Positions 12,971 to 23,373 of a stretch of DNA of 64,000 nucleotides are shown in pieces. The number at the start of each line of letters is the position of its first letter. Positions within the stretch are counted from its first letter, which is position 1. The stretch is from positions 13,098,812 to 13,162,811 of the forward strand of contig CM055745.1 of assembly GCA_029465975.1 (NCBI GenBank). The letters are read 5' to 3'. The position numbers and the translations under genes are program-made. The DNA is from Dallia pectoralis. Lineage: Eukaryota; Chordata; Actinopteri; Esociformes; Umbridae. The notes beneath the pieces were generated by a model, which ran no database searches, was not told the origin of the DNA, and saw nothing but the letters and a program-made list of their open reading frames with translations.

Positions 12971-13007
12971 CATATGGAGTGCAATATATTAAATTGCACT
13001 CCATATG
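12971..13007. repeat. Perfect 15-bp inverted repeat (hairpin) in a HECT intron
   Basis: CATATGGAGTGCAAT at 12971-12985 is the exact reverse complement of 12993-13007, leaving a 7-base loop. It lies in the intron between exons 8 and 9. A second small palindrome (ATGATTTAAATCAT) abuts it. It could be the core of a small fold-back element; a microRNA-like role is not supported by anything else seen. Confidence 0.7.
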
Positions 13008-13483
13008 CAAAATGTAGTTAACATAGTAGTTTAAATTAGAATATTAAGCTTTTATGAATCTGTACATTCAACAATGTTTACCTGCATAGGATCATATGTG
13101 TGGAACCTTCGGATCTTCATTGTGCCATCTGGAAAACTGAATTTCAGAGGTATGCCACCAGCAGGTTCCTCAGTTGTCCTCATGTGTCTCTCATCTATTG
13201 TCTGAGAGACAGAGTGAGTATGTAACAAGTTGAATATGTGCCTTCTACTGAATAGAAGCATAAAGAGATATAGTACCTTCAAACGCCTCTCCTCGTATTC
13301 ACAGGCATCTTGTCTGTTTTGATCCTGCCATTAAATAAAAACCATCAGAGTTTTCTCAGCTTACAATACCTACACAGTTAAATGTTCAAAAAGAAAACAT
13401 ACCTTTTCTTGGTCAGTTCTCAATGACAGACTGTATTCGATGTCTTGTTGTTGCCGTACAGTCCGCCACTCCTGTTAAGACAA

Positions 13484-15361
13484 CAGAGCTGTGCTCGAGA
13501 CCACCTAAAGCGAGACCGAGACGAGACCGAGACCGAAGGGGGCCGAGACCAAGACCGAAGGGGGCCGAGACCGAGACGAGACCGAGACCGAAGGTGGCCG
13601 AGACCGAGACGAGACCGATACCAAAGGGGGCCGAGACCGAGACCAGTCATATCAACACTAAATAATATGACATGTTTTTGGTCCAATGACCAATGTAAAA
13701 AACACTTGACCAACAGCATCAGATCATCTACTGTGTTGTCATCCTGAATTAAATGAATTTTATTAAAAGAGTATCTAGGCCTATTTATTGTCTTATGTAA
13801 ACATAAAATACGAAAATAAAACCATGATTTTAAAATGCACAGGCTATGATATTAAAATTTCTAAAAATCGAATAAATGAAAATCCATCAAACTGTATGTC
13901 CTATGTTGATGTAGTAAATGCTAACACATTTTAGATCACAAGCGACTTGCAATCAAATTATTTGCGCATGATTGGCCGATAAACAAATCTATTTATAATT
14001 ATTTATCCGTCCACAGGCACGCAGCTTCAGTTGTTTGTCTGCTTGAGCAGGACACGCAAACGAACCGGTTGCACTACGCACAGTGTTCATTATTGTTACG
14101 AGTGCACATGAGACAGCAGCAAACTAACCCGGTTGAACTGCGCACAGTGTTCATATAGATCAGACCAAAACCCTTCCAGTTTAATAAAGATCGGACCAAA
14201 ACGGGTTCAGTTTCATATAGATCGGACCATAACCGGTCCAGTTTTATGCTCTTTCTGCCGTATGCCCCCCGGACTTATGTATGTCCCACGTCCTTCTGTG
14301 TGCATGAGTAATTTCATTTATCGCCCATTTGTAGTTAGCCTATTAATAATTATTGTTTATATTCGTTTAATTTCGATACAAAACAATATTTTGTTGAAGT
14401 CTCTTGTAGGCTATATGAATACACTGTGGTTCATTCGTTATTAATTATTGAGTGCAATAGGCGCATGACACATGAATGGGGCTGTATGTATTTGGCGGAA
14501 TTCGTTCTGTTTATTTAGTGAAACATATTTCTTTATAAACGTACCTCTTTTTTTTGTAGTTCAACCAAGCCAATCAGACTTTTGTCTATATGTGTTCTCG
14601 TAGTATTTGTCTGTGTATCGCCCATTCAACCATTGCCATATAGGCTCAGTGAAGTGTGATCGGTGTCTGGGTACCGCAATTAGGGTACCAACGCCCAGCG
14701 GCGTGGGATTTTGGCGACAGGAAGGCAGTTTAGGTATCAAAAAACATGTAAATAGTAGTTTTATATATTGTTCGGTTTGTGATTTTGCAATTCTGAAAAC
14801 GGGACAAGGTAAAATGCACGTATTTAGGAAAAGTCATGGAAGGACGTCGGCTGTAGCTTTTCAACATTATGTATGTATTTTAATTACTAACCGCTGTGTG
14901 TTTTCGGACAAATTATTTATTTGTGCTCAATGTTCTGAATATAGGCAAAACGAATATAATGGCAGATTGTGCAGTCATGATCGAGCATATGTTTAAGATT
15001 GAAGTATTCACGTGAATGGGTGCACGCTCTAGCGACGCTGGGGGTGGGCTTTTCTTCAAAAGTAGATAGCCATTGGCGGGAGAAGCCACATCAGAAAAAA
15101 ACAGTCTGACTCTGGACGAAATACAGCCAATGGAAATACAGCCTCTACATGTCATACTTAAATATTTTTCTAGAAAAATTGTGGGCGATAATTTCTACGC
15201 TGGTCTCGGCTGGTCTCGGAAGAATTTACGAGTCCTTACTGTCCGAGACCGAGTCGAGACCGAGTCCAAATGTAACCGAGACCGAGACGAGACCGAGACC
15301 TTAAAAAGTGGTCTCGAGACCGGTCTCGAGACCGAGACCGGTCTCGAGTACTACAGCTCTG
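13484..15361. mobile_element. Non-autonomous hAT element, 1.9 kb
   Basis: The element begins CAGAGCTGTGCTCGAGACC and ends GGTCTCGAGTACTACAGCTCTG. It is flanked by the 8-bp duplication TAAGACAA (13476-13483 and 15362-15369), the hAT signature. Both subterminal zones are arrays of GAGACCGAGAC. The interior shows no transposase; short open frames there match nothing known. It sits in the HECT intron before exon 6. On the minus strand its insertion point is only 4 bp from the acceptor AG. Confidence 0.93.
14157..14249. repeat. 31-bp tandem repeat, three copies, inside the hAT
   Basis: AGATCGGACCAAAACC..CAGTTT recurs three times at 31-bp spacing with substitutions. It lies centrally in the hAT element and has no coding role that I can see. 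Confidence 0.75.
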
Positions 15362-17123
15362 TAAGACAAGTTACTAAATCAGGAAACAAATGCTGCACAC
15401 CACTGTTGTTTGTTTCACACTGTATTGTTTAAATGACAATAGTTAATAATTAAATAGAATGACTTGGTTTTATTTCAAGTTGTACATTTCTACAACAAAA
15501 GAAAGCCAACAATAGAGACAACAATAATTAATTAAAGATATAAAACTCTTGAACCAGCAAATAGATGTATGTAAATGTAAGAAAGAGCAAGTTACCTCTA
15601 AATCCTCTGGTGTCCCAGGTACAGGCAGTACAACCAGTCCTGGGCTTTGAGCTCTCTCAAGGTTTTCTACGGACTCAGTGCTGGTTGGAGGAAGTCTCTG
15701 ATGATGACTGGACAAGTCACTGGTGAACTCCTGCAATTTAGAAATGTGAACAATGCAAAGAGAAACCTGTGGTTACGCATTTGGTTGGATCCTCCATCCC
15801 CCTTGTGTTAAAACGAATAGTCACTGATAAAATCCAGTCCAATAGTGAAGATTAAAGACAGTTGGTTACCTACCGCTACATCATGTATTGAGTCAGGTAC
15901 AGTAAGGACTTCTTCTACTTGTGTGGTGTCAGGTGGTATGGGTAGATCCTGTGTCTGAAAAGACGTTATCAGAAAATATGTAGTTATGCACTTGGACACA
16001 TAGAGGCAAGAACACAGTGAATAGAAACCACACTGTACCTGCCCCACTTCAGCACGGTGTACAATGTAGAGTCTGCTCTTTCCCATCACTTTCTTCAGGG
16101 CTCTCACTGAGTTGGCTTGGACCTTTTTTATTTTTTTTGGCCTTGTCCACTTTTGCCAGCTCAAAACCCACCAGGTTCAAGCTTATCATTGGGAACCTCT
16201 GACAGACAAACTGGTTTAGTTCTGCCAGGCTCCAATTCAGCTCAATGGTGGACAGTTGTCCATCCACTGACTCCTGTGCTGGTACTCCTAAAAGAATATT
16301 GAAAACAAATTAATGAAAAACATTTCCCTCTAAACTGACTAGAACCGTGTAGAAACTCAAACCTCACCACTCGTGACACAATACTCGTTTGATGATCGAC
16401 ATAAATATTTTATAAACATTTACAAACAACTAGAATGCAGTATCTGTTTGATAATTTTGTAATTACAACAGTTTTAATCTTAAAAATCCACAAGTACCTG
16501 TCAACTTAACTAAAGTCATATACGTTAATATTATATTCCAGTCAAAACAACAATAAAAACACATTTCATTGCTTTAACCTAGTAACACAGTACATGATGT
16601 ACCTAATCCATTTCTTGTCAAGGCCTGACGCTCACGAACTGATGGCAGAGACTGGATATCTGGTCTTGGGAGCAGAAAGAGGGCAACCTGCCAAGTCGAA
16701 CGTCCCCTTCTGTAGGATGTGACTAAAACAAAATTTCAGTATGATTAAAATTGACTTTATTAATTAATAATTTCAATTATTTTTGCGATTTGCAAAGCAA
16801 ACTTCCAGTTGCGGTATAACACACCTAATTAACAGCCAGCACGTAGCCTATCTGTTATACAGTTTAGCTAGTTCATTGATAAACACCATGTGCACCTCAA
16901 CCCCATTAGGTCTTCAAGCTGCAGACAGTGTAATGTTTATAAAACGGGTGTGGGCAACTCGAAATGAAATGATAACTAGCTATGATGATTGTGCATTTAG
17001 GTAGAAATATTGTGCAAATAATAATGTCTGTAAAAATCGTTATCCATCATAAGCCAAAGTATTTAGTTGCCACTTGCCACCTGTCAAATGATCTGGGTAG
17101 TGTGTAGCTGACGCGAAGATCTG

Positions 17124-17562
17124 TGTATGCGTTTCCATGGCGACAGAGTAAAAGTGCGCAACCGTATTACCGTTCCGTAACTTAATTTCATGTTGTTATA
17201 ATTTCTTGTTTATTTTAATGTGAAGCATTTAATAAGTGAAACACTGTGACACTGTTTTATTTTATTATCACGATATAACTTTATAATATTGTTCAATAGA
17301 GTTACACGCTATGCCGGAAGTAAAACTCACCGGCGTAGGGTCAGAGAGAGAGGACGGAACAGAAAAAGAGAGTTGTATTAGCGCTAAAGTGAGATATTGT
17401 TGTAATTTTTCTACTGCTGGTTATACTAGGCAAACCGTTTTCACGGTGCAATCGTGCAGAGTTTTTCCACAGTGTTTTTGTATGGAGCTTTGGAACGGAA
17501 TAAACGTGCTGATTGGCATCAGTTTGAGACGTTTAGTTTTTCGTTTAACCAGGGTAGATACA
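17124..17562 (+). repeat. Dispersed repeat, copy B
   Basis: Inverted relative of 893-1326 (same landmarks, diverged). It lies in intron 1 of the HECT gene, starting a few bases beyond the exon 1 donor. Copy A lies outside the transposon, so this is an independent family rather than part of the transposon termini. Confidence 0.65.
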
Positions 17563-17770
17563 TAGTGCTAGCTACCTACTAACCTTGTCCTTGAACTCGA
17601 TTTCCACGTCTTCTGAAAAGACTTCTGGTCGATGTTAAAATGTTGGTGCCAGAAGTCCCAGTCGATGAACTTGATGCCAATTCGTGCCTAGCACGTTGTA
17701 GCGCATTAAACACCCGGTCGAACACTTCTGCGACTGGTTGCTCAGTCTGCTGTGTCTCCGGCTCCGCCAT

Positions 17771-18629
17771 TCCTCGCCCTCGATCATAGGACTGCTGCTA
17801 GTCAGTAGTCAGATGCCAGAAAGGCGCGGGAATTCGCGTTTGGCTAAGCCACACCCTAGAATTTAGATTGACCAATCACAGCGCAGCCAAGAATGGGCTC
17901 CGACTGAGGTCCGACACTTTTTCACAGCTCTCCATTGACTTTAACACGGGCGTCTCATATTTCATGAAAGTGAGAAGTGAAAATAAGCAAAAGAAAACTA
18001 AATTGCAGTATATATAATAGCAGTCCTCAAACATTTATATTTTGTGCATTGCAGTTGCAGACATCCAAGGTATGGATGAGCCCGATGTTGTGCGCGCAAA
18101 ACTCTGTGGAGCTAACCAAAACATAAGAAGACTAATTTGAACCTGGCATTTTGGAAATTCTCACAGCCATCTTTAGTGTTGGTCTAAAACCTAAGGCATA
18201 AAAGCACAGTTGTCAACGTAATAATCAGCACACGTTTTTGATCGAGTGGTCAATCAGGATTATTCCTCGTTTGTACTGAAAAAATATATAGGCCTATTGT
18301 CCAATGTAAAACAACCAAGATGCAAAGTCAACATACAAAAAACATGAAAGTATTTGAGCAAGCTTGATAAATTAGTGATCTGCATGTTGTGTCACAAATG
18401 TACCAATGCATGTAGGGACCTACATATTCCTCCCTATTCTAATGTTTTCATTTATTTTATGAAAGGTGATGGTCTAGGTCATATTAAAACTTTTCATACA
18501 TCTTGACACGTCATCAGGAGTAAAACTTAATTTGAGGGTTTAGGGCACATCTGGCACAAAGCCATTATTTAATTTCAGGGCCCTCTGAATATCAGCACCT
18601 TTCACCCCTTTACCACAGCACAACCCTTT
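17771..18629. promoter_or_regulatory. Upstream region of the HECT gene, no defined elements
   Basis: The sequence before the HECT ATG (17770, minus strand) contains short GC-rich tracts around 17810-17930 and is otherwise AT-rich. I see no clear TATA box or known operator. If the transposon gene has its own promoter it should lie here. Confidence 0.25.
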
Positions 18630-19030
18630 TTACATCAGAAGATATCACAGAGTGTTTTTACAGATACCCAGACCATACCCCAGAGAGCAAGCATCAGGTT
18701 GCTGCACAGTGGCTAGGAAAAACTCCCCAGGGGATTTAAGCCCAGGAAGAAACCTAGAGAGGGGCCAGACTCCAACCACCGCGTATAGGAGGATGGCCAT
18801 ACCTGAAAAATCCTCAGTACAATTTAGTTATCAGTTCTTGCAACTGGCTGAGCCTAAACAACATGGCCATTTGGTCTCATAAACACAAGTCATTGTATTC
18901 CACATCTATACTGGTACAACAAGGTTCTAGTGTGTCCACTTCTCTCAGGCCATTTGGCCTAATAAACACAAGTCATTGTATTCCACATCTATACTGGTAC
19001 AACAAGGTTCTAGTGCGTCCACTTCTCTCA
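18630..19030. repeat. Interspersed repeat fragment plus 83-bp direct duplication
   Basis: The stretch with AGGAAGAAACCTAGAGAGG (near 18745) is a motif I associate with common fish interspersed repeats. Downstream, the 83-bp block starting GGCCATTTGGYCTMATAAAC occurs at 18865 and again at 18948 with few differences, a tandem duplication. Confidence 0.55.
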
Positions 19031-19189
19031 GGCAGACCGTCTGAGAGGTCAACCAGCCCAACTTTTTTTTCAATAAGCAGTTTGAAATCAGGGAATGGAG
19101 AGGTGTGGCAACATTTATTCTGCATAGCTTGTCCTAGAGGAGTTCCTGGATAAAGAATGATGGGCTCCATGGAGATGACTAATAGGCGT

Positions 19190-19515
19190 CAGCTGTCTGA
19201 GTGGATGAGAAGTAGGACTTGTAGTAAGAAAGTTGCCTGTTAAATTCCCCGACTGTGACAAATGCCTTGGGCAAGGCACATTACCCTAAGTTGATCCACG
19301 TCCCTGTACTTACTCTTCTGGTAGACCCGAGGGGCTGGAACAGTGCAATGATCTTATTCCAGTGGGGGCACCCTTTTTTGGTTAAAAGGGTTGGATCTAT
19401 GTGTAATCAATGTGATCTGTAGTTATTTTTGGTCTTTTACTGTACCCTTCCTGAAAGCGCCTTGTGCACCTTCTGGTTGTTGTAAGGTGCTATATAAATA
19501 CAATTTGATTTATTT
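19190..19515 (+). repeat. SINE-like repeat
   Basis: The segment includes GACAAATGCCTTGGGCAAGG and ends with GTAAGGTGCTATATAAATACA, a 3' tail typical of fish SINEs mobilised by LINE machinery. A clean tRNA-like head with both internal promoter boxes was not identified, so the family assignment is tentative. Confidence 0.45.
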
Positions 19516-20389
19516 CCTATTTACACTGTGTTGTGGTGAAGAAGGGCAAGTCACATTGATCCAAGTGTAGTTTATTAATGAGGTCAGATTGACAATTTCA
19601 AACATAGCCTGTTGCTATTTTACTCTTGAAAATTAAAGAGACTTAATAACACATAAACTGATAGGAAGCACTGATGGTAGTCAAAAACTTCCAAATGTTT
19701 TTTTTCATGTCTAATAGAAAACAATACAATCAGACTATATGTATTCTAAAAAAAAGATTAACTTGGATGAAATCCAATCATGGTTCAAAACATTTTCTTG
19801 ATCTGTCTCAATGACATTTTCATTTACCATGTAAGATCATATAAAATGTTACCCTGTTTCTTTTAAGATAAATTAAAAACGAATTGCATTATTAATTCTC
19901 TTAGCCTTCACAAATAGCATCATCAAGAAACAGCTATTAAACTCTAATATACTCAAAACAGAAAATGCCATTGATAATCATCCAGCTTGTTGTGGTGCTA
20001 ATACTTCTGGCTCGTACATTTTGCCATTGAACCACAACGTCCACAAATTTTTCTTGGACAAAATACATTTGAGATATGTATTTGGGTGGATGAACTACTG
20101 TGGCTATATCACTTAAGCCAGCAATGCTTAATACAAGGTCTTATTATGGCGAAGCCAACTCGAGCTCCGGCATTTTTCACTTAGAAAAAACGTTAAAAGA
20201 ATATAGCACGCAGCCTGCAAAGAATGCGTTCAGCATCCCGCGAACATTGATTAATTTTGAGCGGTACGTAGACATGTTATCCGGGTAACTTCGCAAGTGG
20301 GCGTGACAAGGAAACCATGTGGTTGTCTACCTCATGTTTATTCAATAAAACATTTGAATGAAGATATCTCCAAAATAAAGATATCTCCA
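19516..20389. other. No gene recognised (inside the giant transposon)
   Basis: AT-rich stretch between the SINE-like repeat and the ACTAGT array. A 62-codon open frame near 20100-20288 has no family resemblance that I can recognise. Confidence 0.35.
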
Positions 20390-20914
20390 AATGATTCGAT
20401 ACTAGTAAATATTCTTTAGTTACTAGTATTTATTCAAATAGTTACTAGTATCTATTCGGGTTTTACTAGTAACTATTCATTAGATACTAGTAACTATTCT
20501 TTAGTTACTAGTATTTATTCAAATAGTTACTAGTATCTATTCACGTTTTACTAGTAACTATTCATTAGATACTAGTATATATTCTTTACTTACTAGTATC
20601 TATTGCAATTCTTACTAGTAACATTATTATTTTTACTAGTAAGAATTGCTTTTTTACTCGTCATTGTAAATTACTAGTAAAAATGACTAGTTGATAGTTC
20701 AAGTTCAAATTTTACTAGTAACAATACAACTTTTACTAGTAAGAATTTGAATAGATACTTTTAACTAAAGAATAGTTACTAGTATCTAATGGATTGTTAC
20801 TAGTAAAACTCCAATAGATACTAGTAAGTATTGGAATAGTTACTAGTTCGAAACAAATTGTAGATATCTGTAAAGCAGTGCCCCATGGAAGTCAATTGTA
20901 AAAATTTGCAATTT
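20390..20914. repeat. Extended ACTAGT subterminal array, right side
   Basis: Motifs of the form (A/T)TACTAGTAAC and ATACTAGTA recur every 15-30 bp on both strands, continuing the pattern of the terminal repeat inward by about 500 bp. The left side has only about 30 bp of comparable extension, so the two ends are asymmetric in array length. Confidence 0.8.
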
Positions 20915-21130
20915 GTTACTAGTAAAAATGTATTAGATACTAGTAACTATTGAAATAGTTACTAGTAACTAAAGAATAGTTAGTAGTATCTAATGAATAG
21001 TTACTAGTAAAACGCAAATAGATACTAGTAACTATTGTATTAGTTACTAGTATCTAAATAATAGTTACTAGTAACATTAAAATAGTCACTAGTACGTTTG
21101 TGTGAATAAATGTTAAAACGGCTTGCCATA
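20915..21130 (-). repeat. Right terminal inverted repeat (216 bp)
   Basis: Reverse complement of 5817-6032 with two substitutions (TTTGCG for TTCGCG, ACTACTAAC for ACTAGTAAC). It ends CGGCTTGCCATA, followed by TGTTTCCGCG. Confidence 0.9.
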
Positions 21131-21648
21131 TGTTTCCGCGTTTGCCTGATTCCGAAGTCCTGTCCTGCCGGAAGATGGAAAAGCCAGAAGGAGCAATAGC
21201 GGAGTCAGGAATCAAAGGATTTAAGTGTTGGCATGTAAAATGCTTCGTAACGGCGGATTGCAGTATCTATTCCGAGATCTAGAGAGTATTCTGGCAAGTT
21301 TGCCTCTCTTCTATCTCCTCCGTCGGCGTGTTAGTGAACATGACGGCGGCATGACAAAGGAGTTCCAAAAGTGCTTGTCGATCATATTGCGACAATGCAG
21401 CATGTACAATAATAGAAACAATATAAACAGTAATGAACAAAAAACTTTCTCGACGGCGCACCTAATTCTCCTGAGGTCAAGGATTTCATCCCGGCATGCG
21501 AGCTCCTATTGGACCTCCGCCAGAAGGCCTGGTGAAAAAGGACTCAGGAAGTTATCTTTATTTCATCAGCATGTTGTTCTTGACACAACTGTAAGAGTCG
21601 CTCCCCCACGTCTCGTCCTTGGGGAGGGGGGTTAAACACAGAGCAGAT
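21131..21648. other. No gene recognised
   Basis: Flank between the giant transposon and the Harbinger element. Open frames on both strands are short and unrecognised. Confidence 0.35.
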
Positions 21649-22473
21649 CAGGGCCCGTATGTATAAAGCCGCTCAGAGTAAATTTTTTGTCTTAAGTGTG
21701 TCAAAATTCTAAGAATGACATCATTTTACTCTTATTCTTAAGAATAAGTGTGATTCATAAAGGTTCCTAAGTGTTAACACTAGGTCTCAGCTCCTAAATT
21801 ATTTAAGAGAGCTGGAGAGGTCTCTTAACCAGTTAGGAGTAACAAGATGGCAGCAGAGAGGTGGAGGCCGTGCAGTTTCCAACAACGTAAGAATGTGTTT
21901 GAATTATATGATGACAGAGATTTGATCAAACGATACAGGCTTGATCGTCAGAGTTTTCTTTTTGCATCCATTTTAAATAATTTGCAACTTTTGTCTTTCC
22001 TTTATTTACAGCATCACATTTGTCCATTTAATTAATGTGTTTAAACTCTATTAAAATTATGTGAAATAAATGCATGTACTTATTTGTAATTTTTTGCACA
22101 AAGCAAAAATTAATTATTCTAAATAAATTGAAATATTGAAATAATTGTTATGTCTTAATTAAATAATGAATTAATTGTGTCATGCTGCTGTGACCTCACC
22201 CTTGCAGGCTTACTATTGGCTGATTCAGAGGTTCATGGCGGACATTTTGGGTTCACATCATTGTAGTCCTTAGTTCACCGCACTTAAGTCCCACTTCAGA
22301 AAGCACTTAAGAATCAGTCTTACACTTTACTGAAAGTTGCTTTTAGCTGCTTTATAAAAGTCTCCTACTCTTAGAAAAGTCCTACTCTTTACAAAGTATT
22401 TTCTGACACTTAAGTCAAAGCTTAAGACTATTCTTAAGAGCATTTCTTAGAAGTTTTATACATACGGGCCCTG
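21649..22473. mobile_element. Harbinger-like non-autonomous element with transposase remnant
   Basis: Both ends carry the perfect 19-bp inverted repeat CAGGGCCCGTATGTATAAA. The body is rich in CTTAAG. From 21847 on the plus strand a start codon opens MAAERWRPCSFQQRK followed by DLIKRYRLDRQSF, which resembles the N-terminus of PIF/Harbinger (HARBI1-like) transposases. The catalytic domain is absent. A target duplication of the expected 3 bp is not evident. Confidence 0.7.
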
Positions 22474-23101
22474 GGAGACAAACTCTGTTAGCTGTTGACC
22501 GGGTCTCCCTTTAGGCCGTAAGGTGAAGACGTTTTACGTTTCATCCCGTTCCCACATATGGGGCACTAAATTGTTTTAATTCTAATAAAAATATCTATTT
22601 GTTTTGGGCGTGAAAAAAAAAGTTATCCATGTGTAATCCTGCAGTTTATTTTTTTTTACTGTTTAAAGTCGAGGCTTCGGGCTGCAGCCATACCCGTCTC
22701 AATCTCAGGGGTGCCATCCACAGAAAAGCGTTAAATATATGCAAATATTTGAAATATTTGAATATTATTTATAATGTTATTCTTCATAATATTTAAATCA
22801 ATGTACAATTGATGAAAACGCAGAGACTAATGATTTGTCACACAAATGTCAGCGCGCAAATCTGCGTAGGAGTGCTTTTCACTGTGCGTAGATTCTGTTC
22901 TTTCCTAAGAACAAATTCCAGATAAGTAAACTTTGGTGAATGTCAAAATCTCTGTGGAAACTGCGTAAGTGGGTCTTAAGAACGGATTTCTTCTTAAGAA
23001 CGGTTGAAGAATATTGCCGATTGTCTAGAAATGGAGTTTGACAATGTTCCCAAAGACGCTGGGTTTCACTCCACTTTCTACAGGCGTTTCATTGAAAGCG
23101 C
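22474..23101. other. AT-rich stretch, no gene assigned
   Basis: It includes CTTAAGAAC motifs near 22910-23000 reminiscent of Harbinger-type repeats. An open frame from 23004 may be the 5' edge of the downstream pseudogene, but I cannot confirm its start. Confidence 0.3.
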
Positions 23102-23170
23102 TTGGATGCAGCCGAGAAACGGGCAGCAGAGCGTCCCGAAGATCAAGACCAGTCTGTGCCATCGGGTAGT

Positions 23171-23373
23171 AACGTTACATTTACATTTTGCGCATTTAGC
23201 AGACACTCTTGTCCAGAGCGACTTACAATAAGTGCAGGCATTTCACATATAGCTAAAACACACATCAAAAAGACAATAAGTACATTGTTCCTGGGTGGGT
23301 GCAGGGGGAAGTGCTAGAGATAGAAGGGGTGCTAGGAGAGGAGGAATGGGTGATAATCGTAGAGGAATGATTC
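23171..23373. repeat. Short interspersed repeat inserted in the CXC pseudogene
   Basis: A 203-bp insertion flanked by GGTAGT (23165-23170 and 23374-23379). It begins AACGTTACATTTACATTTTG and contains GCAGACACTCTTGTCCAGAG followed by CGACTTACAATAAG, a module seen very widely in fish genomes. Coding similarity to the host gene resumes on the far side. Confidence 0.6.

Larger units (their letters stand above)
9088..17770 (-). pseudogene. HECT-type E3 ubiquitin ligase (G2E3-like), about 15 exons, disrupted
   Basis: Exons on the minus strand: 17770-17584, about 16721-16606, 16287-16039, 15954-15874, 15730-15596, 13471-13403, 13324-13277, 13201-13082, 12817-12647, 12198-12014, 11861-11542, 11330-11155, 11069-10897, 10442-10180 and 9356-9088, for about 850 residues. 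Phases agree from exon 3 onward; the exon 1-2 junction is uncertain. Exons 6-9 resemble a UBX/FAF-like segment (WRTVRQQQDIEYSLSLR, then EEPAGGIPLKFSFPDG). Exons 11-15 are the HECT domain, with VDLGGPRRELLSLL, AISVSMVHGGPSP and the catalytic cysteine in NTCVNCLRLP (codon 9187-9189). HECT enzymes accept ubiquitin on this cysteine. Lesions: an extra base in an A-run of exon 3 (16123-16140) and a TGA in exon 11 (11765-11767). The exon 14 donor reads GC. A hAT sits against the exon 6 acceptor. It is probably a nonfunctional copy of a gene captured by the transposon. Confidence 0.8.
5817..21130. mobile_element. 15.3-kb TIR DNA transposon carrying an integrase-like transposase and a HECT E3 ligase
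   Basis: The ends are 216-bp inverted repeats (5817-6032 and 20915-21130) that begin TATGGCAAGCCGTTTTAAC and differ at 2 positions. The only sequence shared directly outside the core is TA, giving either a TA target duplication around TGGC..GCCA or an element with TAT..ATA ends. The 6-bp flanks are CGCCTC and TGTTTC and do not match. Inside are a plus-strand DD34E integrase-like gene (6.2-8.5 kb) and a minus-strand HECT ligase gene (17.8-9.1 kb) that converge on one poly(A) region. The DDE core suggests the IS3EU superfamily, remembered as having TAY..RTA ends, but that assignment is inference. Later insertions inside are a solo LTR, a hAT and dispersed repeats. Both genes are broken, so this copy is probably immobile unless helped in trans. 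Confidence 0.8.

Noticed and set aside
13423..13747. Arg/Glu-rich open frames (RDRDRRGPRPRP type)
   Set aside because: Generated by the GAGACCGAGAC subterminal repeats of a hAT element.
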